A DNA stretch of 64,000 bases, taken from positions 46,492,304 to 46,556,303 of the forward strand of contig NC_088645.1 in NCBI RefSeq assembly GCF_964019385.1, given 5' to 3'. Below, piece after piece: positions 10,673 to 21,655 of the stretch (its first letter is position 1; each line of letters opens with the position of its first letter). The notes beneath the pieces were generated by a model. That model worked only from the letters and a program-made list of their open reading frames with translations. It was not told where the DNA came from and did not search any database. The DNA comes from Sycon ciliatum (Eukaryota; Porifera; Calcarea; Leucosolenida; Sycettidae). Position numbers and translations under genes: made by a program.

Positions 10673-13585
10673 GCCCACATAAATATCTGTGGTCTCCTAA
10701 ATAAACTGCATGAAGTTCAATACATTCTATTCAAACATAAAATTGACGTCCTTGCAATTTCGGAGACATGGCTGAAAGCAGCAATCCCTGACGGCTCAAT
10801 CAAACTGGGCTGGCTACGAAGTACACAGAAGAGACCGCAAGCTAAAGACAGGAGGTGGTGTATGTATCTACATCAATGACAAAATTAAGCACAAACAATA
10901 AATATTACATATCCTCCAAGATATCGAAGCCGTTTCCATCCAGTTAGTATTGCCGCACAATCCCCTGAACATAGAATGCACGTACAGATCCCCTTCATCC
11001 CCCGTCACATATTGGGAGGAGTTGCTCAACACCGTTGATGACATCGAATCACACACGAGAGAAGCTCATACCATTGTGCTAGGCGACCTCAACGTCAACA
11101 TCGCAGACCACCAACACCAGGCAGCAGTACAGGCACTTCCTAAGCTTCTGCCACGCTACCAACTTACAGAACATAGTTACGTCCCCAACCAGATTTCCGA
11201 GCCAAAAGGTGCTAGACTTAATCTTACTACCCCGTACAATTTATCCACCAGCACGCGTCTCCTATTCCTCACGGAGACAGAGCATTATCTACCACGGCTG
11301 TTCCGTTAAGCCATGCGACGCTTCCGATCACCAGCTACTAGTTTTAGAGCTGTTGGCTACATTGCACTCTGCGCCGCAGAATTTACCGGTCAGAACCAGG
11401 AAGCCTCCAATAAGAACCATAAACGCACAGGCATTCCAGACAGAGATCACTTCGAAGATGTCAATCGTTGAGAACCAACCAACTGACCTCAATGCAAACA
11501 TTGAACTTTTTAAGGGCTCCATCACCGAAGCACTTGATCATCATTGCCCCGTGAGGATAGTTACCTTTTCCACCAAGTATAAACCCGCACCACGGGTCGA
11601 CGACGAGCTACGTAAACTGCTCTACCGCAGAAAACGAGCTCATACTGTCATAGACTCCTGCTGAAACAGCCGGGTGACCAGCAACGAATCCAGTCGTTCC
11701 GAGCGCTTCGGCGACAGTGCAAAATCACCATGCGCCGTAAGAAGCCGATTACTTTCAGGCCGAGTTTATTAACAACAGACGGAACCCTAGACGTCAGTGG
11801 AGCGCTATGAACAGCCTACTTGGCAGAACGAAAATCAGCCGTGAGCCTGGAGCTAGTGTTGCAGACATTACATCTGTATTCTCAGAAATAGTTGGGCCTT
11901 TGCCGCCAACAACGACTTCTGATGCCCTGATGCTGGCACCCGTGCCTGATTACCCACCTAACATTCTGCTTGCTCTGCCGTGTGGCCCCCAGTCAGACGG
12001 CACTCTAGTCTCTTTTACCCGAATCACAGCGGGGGATGTTAAGTTCCATCTCCGTGCTATGGACAGTCGCAAAGCAAGCGGTCCTGACGCCATCCCCCCG
12101 CTCGTCTACAAACTTGTGTCTGACCAAATTGCACCAACGCTAGCCTCTCTCTTGTCGATATCCCTTGAAACTGGTGAATTCCCAACGCCCTACAAGCTAG
12201 CACACGTCCGTCCGATCCACAAACGTGGGGACGTTTCCGACCCTCGCAACTACAGACACATCTCCCTCCTTCCTCTCATGTCCAAACCTCTCGAGAGGTG
12301 TGCGCTAGAGCAACTTACGCAATACATGGATAGCGCCAGTCACATGGAATCCCTCCCTGCAGTTCAGTTTGCGTACCGCCAAAACCACTCCTGCGACGAT
12401 CTTCTCGCTCTGGTGGCATGTGATTGGAGTCAAAGTCTAGACCAGAACGAGTATGTGGCTGCGGCTTTCCTCGACATGTCCAAAGCCTTCGACACTGTCA
12501 ACCACAGTTTGCTCCTCCAAGAACTGTTCGAGATTAATGTGGGAGGGGTTGCACTGCGTTGGTTTGCATCATACCTTACTGACCCGGCGCCAGCAGAGAG
12601 TTGTCACCAAGTCTAGCAGAGGTGCCTGTTATTCTGCCTCCAGAGGTGTACCTCAAGGATCTATCCTTGGACCCGTCTTGTTCAATCTTGCTGTCCGCAA
12701 ACCGCCACACTGTGTTGCTAGTACCAAAGTCCGTCAGTTTGCTGACGATATTTCTGTCTACTAATCCGGAAGGGATCCACAGAAGCTCACTGCAGACTTG
12801 GCTAGAGACGTTCTGTCAATCCGCAACTTCCTCCGGGACCACGGCCTTAAACTCAACGCGGAAAAGACACAGTTCATCATAATTCCGCCCAAAGTCCAAG
12901 GCGGTCCCAGGAAATCTCCAATTGTCAATTGACAGCACTAGCATACCTCCTTCAGCCACAATACCTCGGCCTCCTGTTCGACGAGCATCTTACGTACCGA
13001 GATCACATCAAGCTCCTGGAACGCAAGATAGGCGCTAAACTTGCTGTCTTCCGGAAAATCAAACACAATCTAACACCTGCTGCCAAACGAGTCTTCTACT
13101 GTTCCTTCATTCAGGCTCAACTTGAATACGGCTCTAATGCATTTGCGCACAGCCTCCAAGTCTCACAAATGGACCGCATTACTCGTATATCTAACCGTGC
13201 TGTTCGGATTGTCTTTGGCTACCCGAAGTACTACGATGCTTCTCTTGTTCTAGCTAGGAACTATTTCGCTGCTATTTCCCTTAGATATCAATTTCGCCTG
13301 TTTGTACTGGTGTTTCGATCCCTCCATAAGTTATGCAGTCCACTGCTCTCGACCTGCTTCCTCCCTCGCACTGCCACTTCACAAACCTCAGCCCATACAC
13401 GCTCTCAGTCCACTTTGTCACTTAGTCTTCCTTTAGTTTCTCTCCGCTATGGTTTATACTTGCTAAGCTTTCTTGGTTCTGATCGTTGGAACGCGCTTCC
13501 TGCTTATATTCGCACAATCCCCTTGCTCAGAAACTTCCGTTCATCTATTCAACAATTCATAGGGTACTCTGTAAAAAGGCCCTAG
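10673..13585 (+). pseudogene. LINE B ORF2 (endonuclease-RT), several frameshifts and stops
   Basis: Homology to LINE A ORF2 runs from HINICGLLNKLHEV (10676) to the GYSVKRP end (13585). Endonuclease pieces include SETWLK (about 10765) and GDLNVN (about 11080). RT pieces include a decayed YRHISLLP (about 12250), AFLDMSKAFDTVNH (about 12465), GVPQGSILGP in another frame (about 12645) and FADD (about 12735). The frame changes near 11310, 11670, 12590 and 12765, and a TAG lies at 10664. It cannot make a working enzyme. Its value is as an aged relative showing the same ORF1-stop-ORF2 arrangement. Confidence 0.88.
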
Positions 13586-13747
13586 GCCTGTGGGACTGCC
13601 CTATTCAAAATTTAATACTAATAATACTAATAATACTTGTAAGAAAGGGTTTGCTCCCCACACCGGAGCTCGCGCTATTCCGCCGACTTTACTTGACACT
13701 TGACTGACTCACGACTGCCATCCAGAGCACACGACTGCCATCCAGAG

Positions 13748-13811
13748 CCTACTCAAGCTCAACTGATGAGGGGTGAATTCCCCGAAACACTGTGTATTGA
13801 GCAGGGAGTGG
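13748..13811 (+). ncRNA. Hammerhead ribozyme, type I (copy 1)
   Basis: Core CUGAUGA is at 13763-13769. Helix II is GGGG/CCCC (13770-13773 with 13780-13783) and the GAAA core is at 13784-13787. Helix III is ACA/UGU with a CUG loop (13787-13795), and H17 is A at 13796, so cleavage is predicted between 13796 and 13797. Helix I pairs GCUCAA (13757-13762) with UUGAGC (13797-13802), then an internal loop and an outer ACUC/GAGU helix; such loops permit the helix I-loop II contacts needed for fast cleavage. All conserved core bases are present. Confidence 0.9.
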
Positions 13812-14173
13812 TGCTTTCTTGCAGGTTTGCCGAGTCGAAGGTTCGATGGACTTCTCGTGTGCTCTGGATGGCAGTCGTGAGTCAGTCAAGTGTCAAGTAA
13901 AGTCGGCGGAGTAGCGCGAGCTCCGGTGTGGGGAGCAAACTCTTTCTTACAAGTCATCGTCGAAGTCGCAACCACTACTTCGTACTGTTGTGCCAGGCGC
14001 GGGCTTGCGACTAGTTGGTTTGGAGGTGACAGCGTTGCGAATGACCGAGGGTCCTCGACGTCTGTCTCACCGTCCAGGAGCGACACTGACTCACGCTGCT
14101 ATCTGGTGTTCACGAGGTGTTTGTCGCGCTGGAAACGGAGCGTCTCTGTAAGTTTGTATCCCTGGTGATGTTT

Positions 14174-14213
14174 GTGCCTGAAGAGCACTATATAAGTGGT
14201 GCTCTTAAGGCAC
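14174..14213 (+). promoter_or_regulatory. TATA box within an inverted repeat upstream of hammerhead copy 2
   Basis: TATATAA (14189-14195) lies in the loop of a 15-bp inverted repeat (14174-14188 with 14199-14213, one mismatch). It is about 35 bases before the ribozyme begins and about 80 before its cleavage site. In the tandem arrangement it could start a transcript whose 5' end is then set by self-cleavage. Promoter activity is inference from spacing only. Confidence 0.45.
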
Positions 14214-14225
14214 AATCTTCCTCAG

Positions 14226-14289
14226 CCTACTCAAGCTCAACTGATGAGGGGTGAATTCCCCGAAACACTGTGTATTGAGCAGGGAGTGG
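14226..14289 (+). ncRNA. Hammerhead ribozyme, type I (copy 2)
   Basis: Identical in sequence to copy 1: CUGAUGA at 14241-14247, helix II GGGG/CCCC, GAAA, helix III ACA/UGU, predicted cleavage between 14274 and 14275. Two ribozymes in the same orientation 478 bp apart would release a monomer-length RNA from a dimeric transcript, the geometry needed for circular RNA formation. Confidence 0.9.
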
Positions 14290-14640
14290 TGCTTTCTTGC
14301 AGGTTTGCCGAGTCGAAGGTTCGATGGACTTCTCGTGTGCTCTGGATGGCAGTCGTGAGTCAGTCAAGTGTCAAGTAAAGTCGGCGGAATAGCGTGAGCT
14401 CCGGTGTGGGGAGCAAACCCTTTCTTACAAGTCATCGCCGAAGTCGCAACCACGACTTCGTACTGTTGTGGCCAGCGCGGGCTTGCGACTAGTTGGCTTG
14501 GAGGTGACAGCGTTGCGAATGACCGAGGGTCCTCGACGTCTGTTTCACCGTCCAGGAGCGACACTGACTCACGCTGCTATCTGGTGTTCACGAGGTGTTT
14601 GTCGCGCTGGAAACGGAGCGTCTCTGTAAGTTTGTATAAA

Positions 14641-16560
14641 GAAGTACTTGGCATGGAGGTTTTCTACATCTGACAGTTTCAGTTTGTCTATGTTCCGGGA
14701 GAACTCTTTGTCAACAGCATACGCCTTACTTACAGTCTCTGATACCTCTGCATTCAGTTCCACCGCATACTCTATGGCTGTGAGGTGTGGACCTTGATCT
14801 TGATGACTGTCAAGGGCGTTCAAATCACGTCGACGGGACAGTGGGTCCGCGACGTTGTCCTTGCCTGGCTTGTGGTTAATCGTGAAGTGGTAGTCCACCA
14901 AGAACTCGATCCATCTGGCTTCTCGCTTGCTAAAGTGACGCTTGGTTCTCAGATAAGTAACAGCCATGTTGTCAGTATAGATATCAAAGTGCTGAAACAG
15001 GTAGATACGCCACGTAGTCAATGCAACCACAACAGCTAGTAAGGTCTCCCTTTCGGAAGCCGTGTAATGTTTCTCTGCTTGGGATAGCTTTCGACTCGCG
15101 TAAGCCACAGGGTGCCAGTCACCACTGTCCTGCTGGAGGAGCACACCGGCTATTGCGAACTCAATAGCATCTGTGATTCCTCTGCACGGTTTCGAAGAAT
15201 CAGCCAGTCTCAAAACAGGAGAATTTAGTACGGCGGTTTTCAAGATATTCAAATGCCATCTGCCTGGAATGGTTCCAATCAAAATGTGCATTCTTTCCTG
15301 TTACCTCATCAAGGGGTTTGGCAATGGACGAAACATGATTAATAAATCTTCGGAAAGAATTAGCAAAGCCCAGAAACTACCTAACTTCCTTGACAGATGA
15401 TGGCACTGGCCAGTCTTCAACAGCTGCGATCTTGTTCATATCAGGAGAGATTGACATGCCAGTGATTCGATGGCCTAAGAACAATACTTCTTGCTGTGCA
15501 AACTCACATTTGGACGGTTTGCGGTACACCTGATTCGCTTTCATAGTCTCCAGAACAGTGGCAACATGCTTCATATGCTCACTCGAACTCAAGGACTTGC
15601 TAAAGATTAGAATATCGTCGAGGAATACAACTACGAAGTCTCGCAAATACGATTGAAGAATTGAGTTCATATTAAAGGGATTGAAACGTTGCTGGAGCGT
15701 TCGTCAGCCCAAACCCCATCACACGGAATTGATAATGGCCAAAGGGTGTATTTATATCAGTCCTGGGAATATCTGGCTGGCTGATTCGAATTTGATTGTA
15801 CCCTGAGCGGAGATCAAGTTTCGAGAAGTACTTAGCACCCTGTATGGTATCAAACAGATCATCTATATTGGGGAGACATGCCTTGTTTTTCACAGTTATT
15901 TTATTGAGGTCCCGCCAGTCACACACCATACATAGCGAGCCGTCTGCCTTCCGTACAAAGAATACCGGGGCCCCATAGGGGGACTTACTTGGCTCAATAA
16001 ATCACTTGCGTAGCAGCTCAGACAATAGAGAGGTTTCGACCCGCGTGATTTGTGCTCTTACGTGAACGTCAATTTTTTGCGTCGACGCGAGCTCAGAAAG
16101 AGCTTTCGTTTCACGTTGCTTGTGAAGCACGTCGTTTCGCTGACGACAGGAGCGAAAACTGGGGGCGAAAACTTCAAAAAGTGAAAAAAGTGATTTTTGG
16201 TGAGGCCAAAGTCGCACAAATATTATTTATAGCTAGTTTAGGCAAAATCGACAAATCGAGTCAATAATCCCAACCTGATAGCAAGGCTAAATTTGCAAAA
16301 ACTCGCGTCACGTCGAACGTGAGTTGACCTCAGCTCACGTCATGAACGGGAGTTTCGACGCCAAAATTTGCCACACCGACGTGAAATTTCACGGTGTAGT
16401 GCAGAACAACGTGAAGCGAAACCTCTCTAATTTAGCATGGAGTTCCTCCATCTCTGACTTTGAGACGGTTGTATTGTCCAGGATAACTCTGCCTTCATCA
16501 ACAATCAGAAGCCCTCTAAATACCAGTTCAGCAATACAGATGCTAATGCATATAGCGTAA
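14641..16560 (-). pseudogene. Ty3/gypsy pol fragment: reverse transcriptase and RNase H
   Basis: Reading on the minus strand from 16560: a short spacer (LIVDEGRVILDN), then a MITE interruption, then RT motifs [13 protein letters not shown] (about 16000), DLRSGYNQI (about 15805), [10 protein letters not shown] (about 15690) and the catalytic VFLDDILIFSK (about 15610), followed by RNase H (YASRKLSQAEKHY; TDNMAVTYL; HKPGKDNVADPLSRR). Frames are broken near 15670 and between 15291 and 15377. RNase H is cut at about 14641 by the hammerhead element, so integrase is missing on that side. No LTR is seen. A remnant, not functional. Confidence 0.88.
16027..16428. mobile_element. MITE, 402 bp, inserted in gypsy pol
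   Basis: Terminal inverted repeats begin AGAGAGGTTTCG. AAT flanks both ends (16024-16026 and 16429-16431), a 3-bp target duplication as in PIF/Harbinger-type elements. Removing it rejoins the gypsy reading across SEMEELHAKL and the following LSELLRK. No coding sequence. The family name is inference from TSD length only. Confidence 0.7.
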
Positions 16561-16803
16561 AGTATGATGATGATGATAGACCGATCCCCTTATTATTGTC
16601 TGGGTTCGAGCAAGGGGGCAACTCCGCAGTCGCGTGGGATCCTGCTGCACACACGCGACCAACCTCACCTCGGCTGTGCATGACTTCTCGCATGCGAAGT
16701 GCAGAGCACGCGAAATCTACACGCAGTGCAAGCCTGTATGCCACAAGGACTTTTGATTTGAGCTGTTTTGTTTTTGTTTAGATCTTCCTTTTTACGACTT
16801 CAG

Positions 16804-17569
16804 GATGCCTTCTCAGGATCATTGCTGCGTTCCTCACTGTCAGAACAGGAGGACGAAGCAAACAAGTCATGTCACTCCTTTCCTCGTGTGGAGCCACAGC
16901 GGCCTGGAGCAAGCGGATCCAGGCTATTCCCCGTGAGGAAGGACGTAGTTTTAGGGTCACTCTGAATATTTGAGTTGCAGCGATCATTTCGATCCCGAAG
17001 TCGAAATCGTTTTGCCCAGCTCTACAAGGGCAGGATGAGTCCAGGAAACCAAACAGCTGTCCTACGGTACCAGGTTTGCTTTTCGCAAGAGAGTGGAGTC
17101 TGGACGCTCTGCTCCCCATGCTCGCAAACAGTATTTGCTGAGCCTAGTGCAGTTCGGTCATGGAAGTGCAGCGTCTGCATCACGAGCTCCCCATGCTCGC
17201 AAACCAGTATTTTGCTGAGAGGCAACGGCATTTTGAGTTGGAAAGGAACCTGGCTTAGTGCAGTTTGGTCCTGTAATGGAAGTGCAGCATCTGTATCAGG
17301 AGTTGGCAGCAAGTAGAGCTCGTGTACAGAGTCTCGTGGAGCAGTTGGACGATGGGGTGAAGAAAGCCGAAAAACAGCTTACGTACAATAACATAAAGAA
17401 AGACTCTGAGCCGCTCCAGTTTCTGACTGGTTTGCCTTCAGGTGTTTGGACCGCTCTGTGGGACTTCTTTGAGCCTAGCCGAGAAAATGTACTGCACCGA
17501 GCCAGATCTGCGAAGACGGAAGCTGAGGGACGGCGGATACAGGTGGAGGTGGCCGTAAATCGCCAATGA
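16804..17569 (+). pseudogene. Decayed THAP / DDE_4-type transposase
   Basis: 16804-17000 encodes a THAP-like finger spread over several frames: MPSQDHCCVPHCQNRRTKQ, then WSKRIQAIPREEG, then CSDHFDPEVE, i.e. the C-x-C, conserved W and C-x2-H parts of the family in order. 17258-17569 is open (about 100 residues): a coiled segment (LYQELAASRARVQSLVEQLD), then FLTGLPSGVWTALWDFFEPS, which resembles the segment before the catalytic domain in THAP/DDE_4 transposases. No catalytic DDE block was found downstream, where stops are frequent. Assignment rests on pattern memory. Confidence 0.6.
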
Positions 17570-18173
17570 GCATGTAATGGAGGATCAGCTGCTATTGGCA
17601 TTGATGTGTCTAAGCCTGGGCCGAATGGAACAGAAGCTGTCATGCGTGGCACAAGTTAATCATCCATTTCACGGCATATAGCTAGCTGAGCTGGAAAGAT
17701 GTCTTGTTCCTCCGTTTGGGCATGATCCCCATTTGGGCGAGCTAGCGAGATGTTCAGTCATCAATGCCATGTACCGCAAGACATTCTGCATTGTGGATGA
17801 AACAGTTCTATTTTGCCATGCACTTAGGGTTCTCGCACCGGCTTAACAAGACCCAACAGATCCTTGCGCTCTTATTTTCTCCCATGGTAACATTGCTGAT
17901 CACAACACCCCGTAGCCAGTCGCAGATGCAACCAAATCAACCAGGTTCTCTTACTCTTTTTTTTCCCAATACTGAAACCAAAGGTATACCAATATTTGCA
18001 TCGAATGCAGTGATGATTTCAATACTGTCCACTAGTACAACGCATTACCAGACTGGCATATAATCATGATAATATTATCCATTTCGCAATCACTGTCATT
18101 GCTTTCTTAGATCTTCAATCATCAATATCGGACCAAAAACTGTCTATCTTTACTTATAAAGAAGAGGCACCTG

Positions 18174-18177
<4 letters not shown>

Positions 18178-18214
<37 letters not shown>

Positions 18215-18515
18215 ACGCTCAGGCCATACTGCGGAGCAGCGCTGCCCTGAGCACGCGAAGCGTACGAACAGTGTAGCACAGTGTACCTAGCGGCCGCAGA
18301 AGCACTGAGCACGCGAAGCGTGCGAATCGTGTAGCTAGCGGAAGCAGCCACAGAAGCACTGAGCACGCGAAGCGTGCGAATCGTGTAGCCACCACCACGT
18401 GCTGAGCGCGTGCGAACAGTGTAGGTAGCAAACACGATCAGTACGAGTAGCAGTAGCAGCCGCGCGCAGAAGCACTGAGCACGCGAAGCGTGCGAATCAT
18501 GTAGCCACCTAGCCT
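18178..18515. repeat. TG microsatellite followed by hairpin-containing tandem repeats
   Basis: 18178-18212 is a (TG)n run. 18225-18515 contains four diverged copies of a unit of about 37 bp with the core GCACGCGAAGCGTGC, a 6-bp stem with GAA loop, followed by GAATCGTGTAG. Spacers differ in length and contain AGCAG/CCACCA words. The minus-strand open frames here only reflect the repeat. A related CCACCACCACGTGCTGAGC phrase recurs at about 18390 and 18812. Confidence 0.7.
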
Positions 18516-19964
18516 AGGCCATAGGCAGCACTAGCAGCCGCACAAGCTATGCGGACCACGTGAACCGTTCTCTGCAAATAGAAACATCTGCAACAAAAGG
18601 ATACAAAAGATCTGCACTGACTGCACTCTGCATCTGATCTGCAGTGAAGAGCGCATCGCACTTTTGTTCGTAAGTTTATGAATTTTTTGAGCCACTTCAT
18701 CCACCACCAGGTGATGGACAACCCTGACCAGCCTCCCGAAGGCGTAACAGACGTCCCTCCTTCTCCTTCCAACAATGAAGAACCTCCCTCACCAGGACTT
18801 CAGCGGTCTGGCCACCACCACGTGCTGAGCACGTGTGCTGTTCATGTACTTGCTTCACCCGCATGTCACATTCGGCCAGGCAACGCTGGCCGGGGGTGCT
18901 GCTAGTCATCTTATATTATATCATCATTAGTATCCTGCTACTATCCTCCTCTAACGATGAGCTCGAAGAAAAGAAACAGCGGTCTAGAGGCGTAAACAAT
19001 AACTGTCAACGGAAGTGTCCTTGCTGTGCTGGTGTGTTTATGCTTTATGCATTAGTTCGGCCAAGAGCGCATGGTGGTGGCGGGTTGCCGGTAGAGGATG
19101 TTAAATATACTAGACAATAGTTCACTCTGAACATGCAGGGGGGTATATTCATAGGTTCGAAAGAACCGCACACACACTTTGCTGCAGACAGCGGCAAGCT
19201 TTGGCCCTCGTGCTTCGAAGAGGGAGCAATCCACTGCGCTACGCTTGCGATTAACAGCAAGCTTCGACTTTTCAAAGGTACGACTCATCATTGGCTCTGG
19301 GGTAATGTTCCTGGAACAAATGCCCCATTGCCAACTGAGGGCCAGGGAGCACGCAATCTGCCTTCCTGGGCGAGAAGTGTTACAGCACAAGAAGCAGCAC
19401 GAATACATGCTGACAAAGACCACCATCACCACCAGCCGGCACACAGTTCTTCAAACACCATCCACTCCGTCCATGTGTTTGCACTGTCCTCCTCTAGCTC
19501 TTCGCGCTCAACAAATACCACGCACTGCTCATCGGTTTTTTTATGCTTCCTCTGGGTTGGCTAGCCCTTCGACTTGACAAAACAGCGATCACCACTGCAC
19601 TGCTATCGTCACCTCATAGCAGTCGCTTCCACCAGTGACTTTTCCTGTCCTTGCAAGGTGTCCAAGGATGGCTGCTGTTGTCACTACAGGCAAATCAGAA
19701 GTACTTTAGTGGATGTCCAACCAGATCGTTGGAAAATCGATTTTTCCGCTTCAGGGCTGCTGATCGCGACTTGGTGACTTGGCAGCACCACGGTTACCTT
19801 CATAGAAGATGGCTCTGGAGAGGAAAAGGCAGACCAGAAAAAGGTTACTATTATCTTCAGCACCGATCGCAAGGAGAAAGAAATATGGTCTGCTGTAGCC
19901 TAGGCACAAAATAAATCTCACACACGATTCGCGATTCGAATATTTCAACAACAAAAATACTCAC
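18516..19964. other. Transposon interior, no recognised gene
   Basis: Several mid-length frames exist on both strands but none shows a known domain, and they overlap with stops interleaved. This may be the decayed remainder of the second transposon gene. The 19.75-19.9 kb minus strand has an acceptor-like pyrimidine tract followed by an open run of about 60 residues, too weak to call. Confidence 0.35.
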
Positions 19965-20102
19965 CTCTGGAGTAACTCCTGTTTGTGGCCCAAGATCGTA
20001 CCCTCCGCCGCCTTGAAAAAATCCTGCAGCGGCATCACAGTCCATGTCTCTCTTGGAGACTCTGCTCCTACCAGCAGCAGGTTTAGCACCGCTCGAAGCC
20101 AT
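19965..20102 (-). CDS. Possible first coding exon of a transposon gene
   Basis: A minus-strand ATG at 20102 begins MASSGAKPAAGRSRVSKRDM and runs 46 codons to a good splice donor (GAG followed by GTGAGTATT, exon end 19965). It lies about 140 bp inside the right terminal repeat, where a second transposon gene could begin. The peptide is Gly/Ala-rich and basic, with no family match I recognise. A downstream exon (about 19720-19830 minus, WTSTKVLL pattern) is only a guess. Confidence 0.35.
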
Positions 20103-20247
20103 CGCAAACTACTTGAACTAAGCAGAAGACATTCCAAAACAAACCTGAAACACACTGTCAAAGATGCTGTCACGTTCAAAAACTAGCTCGATCGCGAGTG
20201 AGGTTGCCCCCGTGCTCGAACCCAGTATAATAAGGGGATCGGTCTAT

Positions 20248-20644
20248 TATGTCAAGTGTCAAGTAGGAGCTAGATGTGTATAGCACACCTCTCCCACTCC
20301 CCCACTCAAACTCAACAATATGAACAATATGAACACCAACTCAAAATGGAAGCACACCATGCCGACTCAAAGAAAGTGTTCCCACGACAGCCGGCCTCCC
20401 ACCCAATATACATGTGACCTGCCTGGTTCGCCACCAACCATCTCAGGTCAGAGTCAGACCTCTCCAGCACTCTCGTTATCGTCCGACGCGTCCGCTTCGG
20501 CACCACTACAGTAGCATTCTTCGACGTGTTGTGCGCATAGTGTACGGAACGCACTGCCTCTGGCCGTGCCGCTGGGTTGTCATCACACACACACACACAC
20601 AGCGCACATTATCGATCAGTTGATTCTGTCTTTCGACCTGACCA
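20248..20644. other. Spacer between transposon and gypsy integrase; nothing recognised
   Basis: Contains GTCAAGTGTCAAGTA, also found in the hammerhead element family (13696-13715 and 13881-13896), and a CA microsatellite at about 20584-20601. A 94-residue minus frame is open but matches nothing I know. Confidence 0.35.
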
Positions 20645-21410
20645 TTAGACTTGGCACGGTTCGGGCTGCCGAATGCCTATGGCTGAGCACATTTCCCGAA
20701 ACACCGTTCCTGTGAAGTTTGAGCAACGGTCGCTCTGGATAGTCACCGGAATGTCGAACACCATAACCCAATGCTCTAGTAGGGCCTGCGCTGCCGTCTC
20801 TGCCGTGGCGTCTGCTGTAGGGATAAGTATCGCGTATCGCGTCAATACATCTTGTACGGCCAAGATATAGCGAAACTGATCCGGCATAGACGGCTGAAAT
20901 GGGCCAACGAAATCAACCTGTATCCGTGCCAAAGGTGCTGCGGGTATATCCGTCTTCTGCAGCTCCGCCTTGTCCGGATGTTTGGGGCGCTTGTGCCGCG
21001 GACAAGCTGCGCATCCTCTCACGTACGTTGACACATCTTCTGACATGAAGGGCCACCAAACTATGTCCCGAATGCGGTTGTTCGTGCTGTTTCGGCCCAT
21101 GTGACCACTGAGTGGTGCATCATGCACCAGCTCTAGGAACTTCCGGTGCAACGAACAGGGTAGAACCACCACCTGGATTTTCCTCCCACCCAGTGACTTC
21201 TGTTTCGTAGATCTGCCCTTCGACTCCGAGTAGCGCAGGACTCCATCCGTGCCGATGCTCAGTCGTGCCTTCTTCCTCAGGACGCACTTAGATTCCTCCT
21301 CCAGCGAGCCCACTGAGCCCGGCTCCCGCAGCTCCCTCATCACCGGGCCTAGCGCTGGAGACTTGTGCTGCGCTTCAGTTCCTGGATGGAGAAGAGCGTG
21401 GTGAGCTGGT
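20645..21410 (-). pseudogene. Ty3/gypsy integrase fragment
   Basis: On the minus strand: a linker (EAQHKSPALGPVMREL), the HHCC zinc finger (HDAPLSGHMGRN ... CAACPRHK) and part of the DDE core, with the first Asp in IQVDFVGPF and the second in IQSDRCSNFTG, where family members usually have Gly instead of Cys. It breaks off at about 20640 after IGIRQPE, before the catalytic Glu. It lies upstream of, not downstream of, the gypsy RT (14.6-16.6 kb, same strand), so it is either a separate insertion or belongs to a lineage with integrase first. Confidence 0.85.
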
Positions 21411-21518
21411 GGATGCCGTCATTCTTACTGTGAGGTACTTCCTCCATTACCTTTTCTTGCCGGCCTGCATGCGCCCGTACTACTGTATCATATTGTTCAC
21501 TCCCCTGTAAGATACCAT

Positions 21519-21655
21519 TCAATGTTGGTTTAATGTTGGTTCAATGTTGGTTCAATGTTGGTTCCATGTTGGTTCAATGTTGGTTCAATGTTGGTTCAAT
21601 GTTGGTTCAATGTTGGTTCAATGTTGGTTCAATGTTGGTTCAATGTTGGTTCAAT
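21519..21655. repeat. 11-bp minisatellite
   Basis: About twelve near-perfect copies of TTGGTTCAATG. The first copies differ by single bases (TTTAATG, TTCCATG). Open frames across it are artefacts. Confidence 0.95.

Larger units (their letters stand above)
8306..13634 (+). mobile_element. LINE B, decayed relative of LINE A
   Basis: Same domain order as LINE A, but ORF1 is split by a later insertion and ORF2 is broken by several frameshifts and stops. The 3' end (AGGCCTGTGGGACTGCC, then an AAT-type microsatellite at about 13610-13634) matches the LINE A end (AGGCCTGTGGGAATGCC), showing one family. A hammerhead-bearing element follows immediately. Confidence 0.88.
13636..14640 (+). mobile_element. 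Tandem hammerhead-ribozyme element (retrozyme-like or PLE-derived)
   Basis: Two direct copies of a unit, 13748-14163 and 14226-14640, repeat at a 478-bp period and are about 97% identical. Each begins with a complete type I hammerhead ribozyme. A junction segment of about 60 bp (14164-14225) holds a TATATAA box inside a 15-bp inverted repeat. The left end (13636-13731) is an inverted copy of 13853-13950, so the element folds back over the first ribozyme. It abuts the LINE B tail on the left and truncates gypsy RNase H on the right. Related fragments lie at 25551-25655, 43467-43570 and 50799-50914. Tandem hammerhead units of this size are known from retrozymes and PLE terminal repeats; which applies here is open. 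Confidence 0.8.
16578..20245. mobile_element. ISL2EU-type DNA transposon, 3.67 kb
   Basis: The ends are inverted repeats of about 43 bp starting AGACCGATCCCCTTATTAT and including GGGTTCGAGCA. AT flanks both ends (16576-16577, 20246-20247). A shorter relative at 31878-33191 has the same end type, and there the AT duplication is confirmed by an empty site. Inside are a decayed THAP zinc finger and a DDE_4-type region, the protein combination known for ISL2EU transposons. The interior also holds a TG microsatellite, hairpin repeats (18.2-18.5 kb) and a possible minus-strand exon near the right end. The transposase is not intact. Confidence 0.75.
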
